NCBI GenBank assembly: GCA_028456385.1
Contig: JALNQF010000023.1
Span: forward strand, 248,001 to 312,000
Reading direction: 5' to 3'
DNA: 64,000 nt
Source: Ophiosphaerella korrae
Lineage: Eukaryota; Ascomycota; Dothideomycetes; Pleosporales; Phaeosphaeriaceae
Shown: positions 23,700 through 33,950 of the stretch, in pieces
Numbering within the stretch: position 1 is the stretch's first letter
Layout: every line of letters begins with the position of its first letter
The notes under the pieces: generated by a model
The model's database searches: none
What the model was told of the DNA's origin: nothing
What the model saw: only the letters and a program-made list of their open reading frames with translations
Translations under genes and position numbers: made by a program

Positions 23700-24739
23700 A
23701 GTGACCATCAGCCACCTGCCAATGCAGATTTTTGTTGGCGTTCAAATCTAGTCAGTTCTATTTTTCGTTCCGAAAACAGATTGATGTGCCCAGGTCTATT
23801 ACATGAAAACTTTGGCTAGAAATATCTGTGCCGGTAACAGCCGCCTGGTGAGGCAATTGACATACTGGCCAAGGTTGATTGATGAGCGTGCAAGCGGACA
23901 AGATAAGGATGCGAGTCGGGCTGAGGTTGATACGAACCATTGAATTTTCCCGACTAATTACCTAAATAGCAAGTTAGGAGTGGAGTGAGGAAGCCTAACA
24001 AACTAACCTGTTTTATCACTCCTCGGCCCACCCTAAAAACCCATCAAAAATCGCAAAAACCGTACCTTGATATCTTAACGGTCTAATAATAAATTCCAAA
24101 ATTTTACAACAAGCTTCCTATACCAACTTAGAAGCACCAATAGAAGTACTATAGTAATATACCTAGCCATTATAAAGATACTGAGTTTTGGCCTCCAATT
24201 TTGAGCTAAATTGTACTACCTCTAGAACTATATAATATATTTACCTTCTAAGTTAAATAAGAGGCTTAAAATAGCTATTTAAAGATAGAATTGAAATTCT
24301 AGAATTTATTATTAGGCTGTTGTTAAGATATTAAGGTACGGTTTTTGCGATTTTTGGTGGGTTTTTAGGGTGGGCTGAGGAGTGATAAAACACGTTACAC
24401 AGTATTCGTCACTTATCCTAAGCTTACCTGACTAAGGGATGTTGCGCCATTGGATCAGAACAGATTACTTTCTATCGTTGACCAATCGGAGCAAAAGGGC
24501 CCTGTCCAGTCCCACTTTTTCCCAAGAACGGCTATTGCTCGGAATGATCACAAAGTTGATTTTCACGATGCCGTGATGTTTGCAGCCCCGCACTCTACGT
24601 TCCGCACGGAAGCCGGATCTCCATTACAAACCGATCCGATCCATCACTTTGATCAAATTGAGAAGTCATCGTTCAATATCACCATTATAACTTACCCCGC
24701 TCGTCCAAACCTCGATAACTCGTTCCATAAGCCACGAAG
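23700..24739. other. Intergenic containing the MITE
   Basis: Apart from the inverted-repeat element at 24009-24392 nothing coding is supported. A 97-codon frame at 24450-24743, directly upstream of the DJ-1 gene, lacks recognisable motifs. The DJ-1 promoter should lie between 24393 and 24739, so the element inserted close to it. Confidence 0.5.
24009..24392. mobile_element. MITE-like element with ~100-bp TIRs
   Basis: The two ends are inverted copies over about 100 bp. The left end reads TGTTTTATCACTCCTCGGCC from 24009; the right end, reverse-complemented from 24392, reads TGTTTTATCACTCCTCAGCC. They share further blocks such as CGCAAAAACCGTACCTT and CTAATAATAAATTC. Differences are mainly transitions. 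The roughly 180-bp centre is AT-rich with no coding capacity, so this is a non-autonomous, foldback-like DNA element. No clear target-site duplication was found. Confidence 0.8.
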
Positions 24740-25423
24740 ATGATGCCCTTCAACGTAGCGGTCTACCTCTTTCCTTCAGCTGATATCCTTGATTTCAGCG
24801 GCCCTACTGAGATATATTCATATCCCCAACCCGATGGCACTTTTCCTTTCAAGATCACTTCTTTTGCGCACTATAACCCAGTCGCTTCAGAAAATGGCGC
24901 CTTGGTTTACACACCAAACGCTACCTTCAAAGAACTCGAGCCAAGGATCGGGGATTTTGATATCCTAGTCATCCCTGGTGCAGCCTATGATACTATTACA
25001 GCTCTGATCGAAAGTGAGGAAGGCAAGGAGCTGGCTGCGTTGATCAGGAAATTCTCCGGGAGCAAGCCCAGGCAGGGGGCCGGGAAACGAATTCTGCAAT
25101 CTGTGTGCACTGGCTCGATCCTGCTCGCAGCCTCTGGCGTTCTCACTGGGCGAGACGCAACAACCCATCATCATTTTTTCGAGCAACTCAAAGAAGTCGC
25201 AGATGGAGTTGCAGGTGGCAAGTCAAACATCAACGTATTGAAGACGCGATGGGTCGATGCTGGAACCACCGAAGCTGGTGTGAGGATTATTAACGCTGGG
25301 GGTGTTAGCTCGGGTATCGATACCAGTCTATGGATTGTGGAGCAGCTGGCAGGAAAGGAGCAGGCAGACTGGGTAGGGGAGATTGCGGAGTTTGAAAGGC
25401 GATCAAAGGGGTACTCAGAGTAG
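24740..25423 (+). CDS. DJ-1/PfpI (ThiJ) family protein
   Basis: A single exon encodes 227 residues, the usual size for the family. It begins FNVAVYLFPSADILDFSGP with the conserved Glu24 in GPTEIYS. The nucleophile-elbow cysteine is Cys123 in SVCTGSILLA, followed by GRDATTHHHF. Together these suggest a glutamine-amidotransferase-like fold with an active Cys-His pair. Fungal members include isonitrile hydratase-like enzymes, glyoxalase III and chaperone-type proteins; the FSGP/TTHHH context is closest to the isonitrile hydratase-like branch, which I infer rather than prove. It probably acts in the cytosol. The upstream neighbour is a PLP enzyme on the same strand. Confidence 0.88.
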   Translation: MMPFNVAVYLFPSADILDFSGPTEIYSYPQPDGTFPFKITSFAHYNPVASENGALVYTPNATFKELEPRIGDFDILVIPGAAYDTITALIESEEGKELAALIRKFSGSKPRQGAGKRILQSVCTGSILLAASGVLTGRDATTHHHFFEQLKEVADGVAGGKSNINVLKTRWVDAGTTEAGVRIINAGGVSSGIDTSLWIVEQLAGKEQADWVGEIAEFERRSKGYSE

Positions 25424-26755
25424 TTGTGGATTCATTAGAAATCTTTGAATTCGCGGTATGCAAAATGAAAAATAACTGCCAGTGAGTGAATGAAGAGCAA
25501 GTTGCTTTCATGAATAGTAAATCCATAGGTACCAATACTGGAACACTGAACAGCAGGACAATTAACAGCTCATATCGTTTCCGGAATTATTAAAAGCGTA
25601 GCCTTTATAAAAGCCTCTAGGTGTGGGGCTACAGAAATTATTTATAGGTATGATTGTGTCTCAAAGTCACTGTCGTGATAATGTGTTTCGATAATGGTTG
25701 TTTCTACGCATCTCTGTATGATATTTGTTTTACTAGCTCAAGACTCCTAAGGTTGCAACCCGTGCTTTCCATAGATGATCATTTCATTACTTCTTGTCTT
25801 CATTTAGCAGCGACTGTCGTATTTCAGATCTCTGTTTCAGTTTGTGTGCGAATATTGCCCCGCGTCGATGATCTATTGGCGTTTAATTTTCTTCTTCTCG
25901 GCAGTCGTCAAGGATCCCTGTGCTGGTCAGGGATAGGTATATAACCAAATTCTTTAGGCGAATCATTTGCCAATCAGGGGAGCGGTCGTTAAGTTGGCTT
26001 CCACACCACCTGCACGTACGTACCTAAACCACCAATTGGTTACTTTCCCATTCGCCCTCTGTGACCTGCACCGCTATGAACATTTACCGCAATCAGATTT
26101 ATGCGAATAAGATGGACACTCGTGTTATCCAATCTATTGGCTCACAACGCGCAGCAGTTGTATTCCTGATGTGATGTATCATCACCGCAGTCGACCAAAT
26201 CGTTTCAATTGGTGAGATTCATGAGTCGAATTGATAAATATCTAGGAATGATGCGTTATTAACTTAGATAAGTGAATGGTTTATTGTGTGTATCCGCCTC
26301 TATAACTGAAAAAGATGGATGTTTCCTTGGTGCAGCTGCAGGTTGATCCCCGAGACCGATAGCTCCCCGGGGACTAAAAGCATATGCACCAGGGTTGCAG
26401 TACAACAAATATATTACTTGTTACACTGCCCAAACCTTCCTTGCTGCTAATTTGTCGATGCCTCGGAAGTAGCTAGAAGTCAGAGCCCAAATTTAGCAAG
26501 AAGGGCAACCGAAGCCAAGGTTGGCCTGGAAGCCCGTGGACTACTAGTTACATGAAGATTCCTTCGTCTTATAGACTAGTATGCAGCTCACCAAGGCTGC
26601 TGCATCCAAGGCATATTGTTTTATTTAACCAGTGTATATTCCTAGCTTGTGCAAGTATAAAGACTTGCTTTGCCCCCTTTCTTTTACTACCTTCATGCTC
26701 GAACTGTGAGCTCTATACTTGAAATTTGAAATTTTCTCGGCGGGGATATAATACG
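25424..26755. other. Intergenic, no gene seen
   Basis: Only short frames without motifs are present. The final 100 bases lead into the membrane-protein gene. Confidence 0.5.
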
Positions 26756-28895
26756 ATGAAGGACGCTCCATATACAGAACATTGTGGATATGGACCGACA
26801 CAGAAAGCAATTGAGAATAAGTCACCAAAAGCAGTGGAGCCGGGTGAACTAAGCCCACAGTACGCAGTAGTCGGACCCCAAGAACCAACATCAAACCCGT
26901 TTGGCAAACACTATAAGAGGAAGATTTCTATTCCATGTCTTCTTGTCCTACTTCCAATGGTAGCTTTTACTTGCGCAACACTATGGATCATCTTTGGTCA
27001 CAAAATTGACCGCAACAATTGCCACTACGACGAACTTTGCACATCAGAAGAAGAGCTCAATCCATCTGCAACTAATTCCGATTATATTATTGATTACCCG
27101 GCGGCACAGCTAGTATTCATTGCATCTTGGTCATCCACTATCAGCTTTTCGCTTGTCGGGGCTTCGATGACGATGTATTCCTACATCGTAGCCTATAACT
27201 GGTCCCAACTATCCCATTCCGAGTCCCCAGAAAAACTGCCAACACCCTACCAGACTAGTGTTCTTCTGCGAGTTCTGAACGTTGAGCCTCTGGTGTTATT
27301 TGACATTTTTTGGAAGAAATTAAGAGATACCTTTTGGGCTAGAAAGAGGAGTGACGAGGATAATTCCAGGAAGCCATCGCTGGTGCGAAGTACCATGGCT
27401 GTTCTCATTACATGCATGACAACAAGGTGAGTAAAACATCACGAATGTAAAGATGAAGGAAAATCTAACACGAATAGTCTATTCATCCAAGCCGCCGATA
27501 CATATCTTCATGTAGTTACTAAAGCTATAAACTTTGTCCAAATAAAACCAGATAGTCTCGCCGGCCATGCGTATGGCAGAGGGCTGAGCCGTCAATGTCT
27601 AGAAAGACCGACATTTGGTCAAGATGATAATGTGAACTTCTGGGGATGTGGAATGTCGCACATTGGGCAAAGAATAGCCCCAACAAACTTCTCAGAAATA
27701 GGTGCTTCTTTTTCAGGTATCTCACCAAAGTATGCAGTGTGGACTTCCGCAAAAGCAGAGGGAGGTGATACATCTGTAGTCGCCCCTGCCGGCATCGACC
27801 CTGGGATCGATTTTCGTGCCACTTCATTCGGTGTGTCAACAAAATGTCGCCCACTGTCTCCCGAGCTTTGCCAAAAAGATCTGGTTGCCAATCTCACGCG
27901 GTTCAATTGTACCAGGGAGCGAGGAGGGATGGACATCTCACTTATAATGGCTCGCTCCAAGTATCAAACCTACTACTACCATTGGCATCAGTTTGTTGAG
28001 GAGCCACCTCCATTTCAGGCCGGAGGAAAATCATTTGAAGCGACAGAAGAGATGTGGAAAGCGGCAGCTAATCTTTCTGATGAAGATGCGGGAGAAGTTT
28101 TCCGTAATCCGTGGGCGTCACTCGTTCAGATCAATGTGTTCAATAAACTGGCGGGTACTCAAAATCCAGTAATTTTTGAGAATAAAATCGACAGAGAACA
28201 TTTGATGTTCCTAGATTGTAATATTTCAGGTGAGCAAGAAAAGTTGTACAATTTTTCGATCTGATGTTAACATTCTTCCAGTATTCGATGTGACTTATGC
28301 TGCAGTGAATCAAAAGATCGTCTCTATCGAAAGAACTCTAAGCAACAGCAGCATAGCAGGGATTGTCAGTATGACTACATTAAACATGTTAAAATACTTT
28401 GGGTATTTTGGCGATAGCCTCATGGATGACATCAACTATCGATCTAGTTCTGTCGATGAGATGGTCGAAAATTATGCTAGTGGCATCAGCAAAAGGTACG
28501 CAGCTGTAATTGCCGCGCAAACAACTCCTCGCCCTGCCCAACTGGTGCAATCTAGAACATCCAAAGTGGTGAGCAAAGTTCCGAAAACCGCAATATGGAT
28601 GCTAGTTGCAGCCAACGTGCTGTTCACATTCTTAGGACTCGGTATAGGAATCTCGGCGTTTATTGTAGCAAATTCACACCCCAACGTACACCAAGCACAC
28701 GTCCGTTTGAATATCACAGGCCTTGCAGCACATTTATTCGAAGGCAGGTTTGCAGAGAATTCGGCTAGGACTGAGGAAGATTTATTTGAAGAGCGCGAAG
28801 GTGGAGCTGAAAGAATGGTCAAGCGCGTCGCTGTAGAAAGAACGGACAACAATGGTTTTACATTTACACTGCTAGAAAGATGGCAGGGCAATTAG
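26756..28895 (+). CDS. Large multi-pass membrane protein, unknown
   Basis: Three exons (26756-27426, 27478-28229, 28282-28895) join in frame to 678 residues. Four hydrophobic segments are visible: residues about 60-82 (IPCLLVLLPMVAFTCATLWI), about 120-150, around the first splice junction (TMAVLITCMTTSLFIQAADT) and near residue 585 (MLVAANVLFTFLGLGIGISA). Between the third and fourth is a stretch of some 350 residues with several cysteines and Asn-x-Ser/Thr sites (NFS, NLS, NIS, NSS), so probably extracellular or lumenal. This architecture matches a fungal-specific, lineage-expanded family of unknown function. The C-terminus after the last segment is charged (EEDLFEEREGGAERMVKRV). No enzymatic motif is seen. 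Confidence 0.75.
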
Positions 28896-29417
28896 TTTCG
28901 AGAAGACAGGTAAAATGGTCGATATTTCCATAATATGGAGTAGACGCTCATTCAAAGACAGTGGTTATGAAATTCCTGCGCGGCTATCAAGACGTCGGGT
29001 TGCTCCGGCCCCTTTGCCGAGTTCGTTCTCAAATTTGTTGGGCTAATTGGCACACTACTCTGCATAGTCGAAGACCTATAGACATAGCTTATATAATTTG
29101 CCTCTATGTGAATCAAAGCACAGGATGTACCTGACTGTTGTGTAACTTCCTAATGCGTCGTTGCGGCGCAGACCAACCTTTTCGTTGTGGCGTACACTAA
29201 AATTTTCCAGGTCGCGGACAGATATCATCAGCCAATTTACCCCACTACTTTCTCTTCAAGTCTTCGATCTTAAGCACAGCCTCTCATCCATGAAATATTT
29301 ACCATGGTGGAAGTACTAGAGTCCCTTGGCCGAGCATCAACAAACGCGACACTGAGAACTCGTATCCGAGCTTTGATTCCAATTGTTTGAGAACGGAGGT
29401 ACATAGGACTCCGCAGC
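28896..29417. other. Intergenic
   Basis: No gene seen; multiple stops in all frames. Confidence 0.5.
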
Positions 29418-29933
29418 ATGGCTATATTACATCGACCTCCACCTGAAATTCGTGCTTAAATCTGGGAATCAACTGTCTTAACTTACGAGCCAAGCACAAG
29501 CCGACCGTGTTTAGCAGTTCTGTGTTGGCGTGGCTAGTCTCATCCACACTTGTGCCAGCACAACTTCAATCCTGCCAAGAATCCCGTTATTGCGGACTCT
29601 ATCCGAAAACCTACTATACGAAAAGTGCCTCAGATGACCTCAAAAGGCCGGTATGTTTGGCTCAACCTGGATATTGATGTTATCTCCATCGGAACAGCGC
29701 ACTCCAAGATTTCATCCATCGCGCACTTGATTCAGCGATTGATATTTGACCGCGAGTACAACAAATCGTATTGGGAAACTGGCATTCTTGAGATTTCCAC
29801 TATTCGTAAGGTCAGAGAGATCTATATAGTGTGTATAGACCGCATATGGGAATGGTGCACTGCTGCAGTCGATGATTACTGGCCTTGTGACGAGAAAATA
29901 TCTTCGCACTCGATTCTAGCGATGATCGGATGA
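29418..29933 (+). pseudogene. Broken 2EXR-domain gene
   Basis: One reading frame from the ATG at 29418 to the stop at 29933 is open except for two in-frame stops, TAA at 29457 and TAG at 29535. The beginning reads HRPPPEIRA-stop-IWE, the start of the fungal 2EXR domain (consensus LPPEIRxxIWE), followed by TSRPCLAVLC. The tail contains VWLNLDIDVISIGTAHS, where 2EXR proteins typically have a similar F-x-x-x-D-x-I strand. Both stops could come from single C-to-T changes (CAA to TAA, CAG to TAG). The function of 2EXR proteins is unknown. It is clearly not translated full length. Confidence 0.6.
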
Positions 29934-30564
29934 TTCGAGCTGTTGAAATGGGTGCGGTCTTTGACCTGAAACTCGAAGACGCGCCGAGGATCCAGGTACA
30001 TTTACCCAGATTCGAAAGAACTGTTACCTAATAGGATAAGCTGGATAGGAGAGTTACCCCTTTCGCCGTCAGCAATGCGCTCCGCATCTAGATTCACTTC
30101 CTGTAGCCGGATCTCCGAAGCAAGTCCCTCTTCAAGCACCGGTATCCCGGCGATATCTTGAAACAATGTGGCTCGGTGAGGTTGCCAATGGTTTGACAAC
30201 TAAACATATGATTTGCATTTTTTTGCGAAATGGCGATAGTAAATGGAATGGTCATTTAGCTATTTAATGAGCGTCAGTATGAGAATCAACGCTAGCCTTT
30301 CCAGTTATCGCTTTATACCACAATCGGGAACATAAAATGGCATACGGAATGAAGGCTATGAGAAAGTATTTATAATATACGAGATGTATGTCAGGCCGCA
30401 TGTTTAATCAAGTGACCTACGTCTTTACGGACAATTAGAATTCCGGTGATAGTTTCGAAACCGAGAATTCATTGAATAGATAGCCTGATGCCAATGACCT
30501 TTATAAAGACTCGACAGGCATGGCTCTAGGTATCCTGAAAACTATGAGCCTTCTAGCTATCGAG
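29934..30564. other. Intergenic
   Basis: No supported gene. It may hold further decayed sequence of the 2EXR locus and the 3' flank of the carboxylesterase. Confidence 0.45.
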
Positions 30565-32738
30565 TCATATACTGCCACTATCATTATGACCTCCGTAGTC
30601 GTACGCTTCAAAATATTCTTTCCCTAATCCTAGTTCAACGCATCCTGTATTGCCAGCTTCAATAGGAATCAAGCTCAATCCATTCCATTGAAGGCTCATC
30701 ACCCTTTTTCCATCTCCGGGCCACACTCCAGCCTCCTTCATCTTTCCCATGCTTTCCATGAATCCTCTTGATTCTAGGTACCCATCCTCCGGCTGCATTG
30801 TACCAGTTCTCGCGAATGCACTCCAGTAATCTACAATCAATCTCGCAAAAGACGTGTCGAGGCCATCTCGATCTTTCCATCCTTGCTGAAGAATATTTCC
30901 GAAAGTGTACGGGACTTCCCCAGCGTGACACTTGTAGTATTCCTCTTGGCCTGGATTACTGACGTCTCGACCGCAGACAGTGCGAGCAAAGTCTGTGAAA
31001 CGAGCAGGTTGGTATGTCCGGTTGAACTGGAATTCGTATACTGGACTGAAAATGTTGTTTTTTGCGGCAGAAAAAGCGGAAGCGTGAGTAAGACAGCCGA
31101 AAAGTAGTCCCGTTACCACCTTGCCTGTTGCATTGAATACTGAAGCTGATTTTTCCGCGTCCGTATATGAAGGCCATAATGGAGACCGTTCAGGTGCAAA
31201 GGATGAGTTTGCAAGATGGAGGACTGAGACCCCAGCAGCAGCAGAGATCTTTTCAAGATTCGAGGTGAAGTTGGTCGTGGACTCACTGAGCTGATACGCA
31301 TATTCATCTCGGTTAACTCCTAGCATGATTGGGATATTATGAGGATGAGCAAGCGGCCCAGATAGGGGAAGAGAACGGTAAGGTATGAATTTACCATCTT
31401 GGGTTGGGCCATTCGCCATTGTTCGCCCTGCCTCCCTCCACCACTTCTGCGCGTCATATTTCTTCAAACATTCGAACTCGTTGGTTACTCCATCACACGC
31501 ACTTTCTTTTAGTACTTTTTTCGTTACTTTCTCGTACATATCTTTTGGCATCGTCCACCGAGTCAATGACGGGAAAGGACCGACTTCGCCCGGCATACTT
31601 TGCATGACTGCACCTGCAATCAACGATTCTGCCTCGGGAACTGCTAAGAGCATCCTTACATTTGCCGCACCCGCGCTTTCGCCCCAAATCGTTACTCTCT
31701 TCGGATCACCTCCAAAGTTTTCGATATTTTTGTTGACCCAGCGGAGGGCTGTTAGCATATCTGAGATGGCATAGTTCCCGTTGTGAACTCCGTCATTGAA
31801 GGGCAAGAAGCCGAGATTGCCTAAACGCCAGTTAAAAGTCACAACGACAACATCTCCCCGGGACGCAAGGTTTCCGCCCTCTTTTTCAGGATCCGTCCCA
31901 GTACCTGCAGTGTTCCCACCCCCGTACAGCCACACCATAACGGCCTTCAACTTCTTTTTTTGGGTAGATCCTGACGTATTGGTGGACAAGTATGGTGTCC
32001 ATATATTAAGGAAAAGGCAATCCTCACTCAGACTCGGCCAGCGTGGTTCGGGACCTTGAAGGCATCCTGGGCCGTACTTTGTAGCGTCCACAGGTCCAGA
32101 TCCCTCATACAAAGTCGATAAGGCAAATCGCTCAGGATTCGGCGCAAAACGTATACCGCGGAACTGGAAGTTGTAGAAGTCACGAAATCCCGTGAAACTT
32201 TGCTGTCCGGATTGAACAGTAACCTGTAGTTCGCGCCTCGTGTCAGATTCCGAGGCCTGGGAAATGGGCCCGGAGTTTGTGCATAAACCCGGACTAACTA
32301 CTTTACATGGTTGCTCAGTGAAGCTTCCATTAGTAGTAATTGCATTACAGGTAGTAGAATTATCAGGGGACAAAATCCAGTACTTCATGGCTCCGTTGTT
32401 TGCATGAACAAAAGATAAATATTGCAGGGCATTATTGAGTCCGAGGTAGAACGTCGAGTTGGAGGGAAACAATAGCTTCTCATTGAGAAGGGCGCAACGT
32501 TGAATAGCGACCTCGTAAGTTGAGGGCGAAAGAAGGATCGCTCCAGCGGTGCGGGTGGTGATATTCCCTAGTTTAGTTAGTGATGTTGAGACGAAGTAAC
32601 AGGCAAGGACAGACCAGCAAGATCATTGTCGCTCAGAACCGTTAAGGCGCCCAGCGAATGTATATGAGGCACAGCATCGACTCGAGCGAACGTAATTAAC
32701 CCTATTGTAAGAGTAATGACAGATTTCTTGTAGTACAT
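30565..32738 (-). CDS. Secreted type B carboxylesterase/lipase
   Basis: Two exons (32738-32615 and 32567-30565, with a 47-nt intron, donor gtctgt) give about 708 residues. The first exon supplies a signal peptide (MYYKKSVITLTIGLITFARV). After an N-terminal extension of roughly 120 residues with Asn-x-Thr/Ser sites, the alpha/beta-hydrolase begins. The oxyanion loop is LYGGGN (about 256), the nucleophile is Ser339 in GESAGAAN, the acid Glu is probably in VNRDEYAY, and the His is in KCHAGEVPYTFGN. The family hydrolyses carboxylic esters (lipids, xenobiotics, cell-wall esters); the substrate is not deducible. Without the first exon there is no ATG before the conserved part, which supports the two-exon model, although the donor's +3 base is unusual. 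Confidence 0.85.
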
Positions 32739-33950
32739 TTTGTAGATATTGACGACAAGACTAGGTCGTTATCTCTACAATACTTGAACAGTTCTTTTCA
32801 TTTCAAGTTTCGTTGGTCTGATATATACCTTCATAGCGGATACCAGGCGCGAAGTCCGTTTTTAGGCTGAAGTTTCTTGCAACAACGGCCCCTACAAATC
32901 CTTCCTTCGTAAAGGCTTAGATTTTGAGAGTCAGCTTTGCCGGAATGTATGAGTCCCTCACTTGCCAAAAATGACTAGCTAAATAATGTGAAATGTTTTC
33001 ACGGTGACTGGCAAAAACCTATCGTTTATCTCGTCATCTTTAAAAGATGTTATCTTCTATTCCCTAGGTCAGGGAATGAGGATATTCGGCGGCAGAGAAT
33101 TCGGACTATCAAGAATGCGAAACAAGGTGCGGGGATATGCGTTTACCATGGAGGAATTATGGAGGCGAGGGTAAGTTCCTCGCTTTGGTCGACTCGCTGT
33201 AATAAGCCGAAAAATAAACAGCTCAGTGTTCGGTGCTGCCAACTCTCTCGTACTCGCCTTGAAAAGAAGTCGCGCTACGGAGCGCCTTGATTGACTGGGT
33301 TAGCCAAGAGGACCAGTCCTCCAGAGTTATTTGTTCATCGTCGACTTGGGGGCTTCTGACATGAAATTGGGCAGATACTCTATACGCGCTACTATCAGCG
33401 GCGGAACTTTGTCCAAATACACTATTGACAGTCTCGAAGTGTGAAAGGAAGAGATTTTGAAGTTTCTGGAATCTCGTGACCGGTACTATATCATCGCCAT
33501 TGTATCACGTCCACATCCTGTGGGCGCCTCTGGACTCGTTCGGTCATTATCCAACGACCAATCTGTGTTCAAGAGGGGGCCAAATGTGCGGGGTTCGGGG
33601 ATGAGTCGATCCGGTCGCCAGCAGGACTACAGTAGGACTGCAGAAATCGTCATAATCGGCCAGGCCTTGAAGTTGCAATCCAAAAAGACTTACAGTTTGT
33701 ATGTATAGTCGGGCGATGGTGGCACTGTTTTTCGCGGGCTGCTACAAACCGTGTTTTCGGAAACCTGAGGTCCGTCCCGTTTAGTTAGGCGCGTGCGCAG
33801 GGCCCCTATAGAGTGGCTGGAGACTTCCCGCCCTGGATTACCTCATCAATCGTCCAGGCCCAAGATAGGCAGCCGCAGCCTGATCCTCCTCATGAAATCT
33901 CTCTATCGGTGCCATCCTTGTTCCGCTCTTCTTTTTGGCTTACTGAGTTA
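32739..33950. other. Intergenic, esterase to NACHT
   Basis: No gene recognised; short frames at 32988-33290 and 33457-33708 lack motifs. It contains divergent upstream regions of the esterase and the NACHT gene. Confidence 0.5.

Noticed and set aside
24450..24743. 97-codon frame before the DJ-1 gene
   Set aside because: Overlaps the DJ-1 start, has no recognisable domain and probably occupies its promoter.
33813..33950. Upstream extension of the NACHT protein
   Set aside because: It would need a GTG start and gives a proline-rich leader foreign to the conserved N-terminal domain that begins at 33951.
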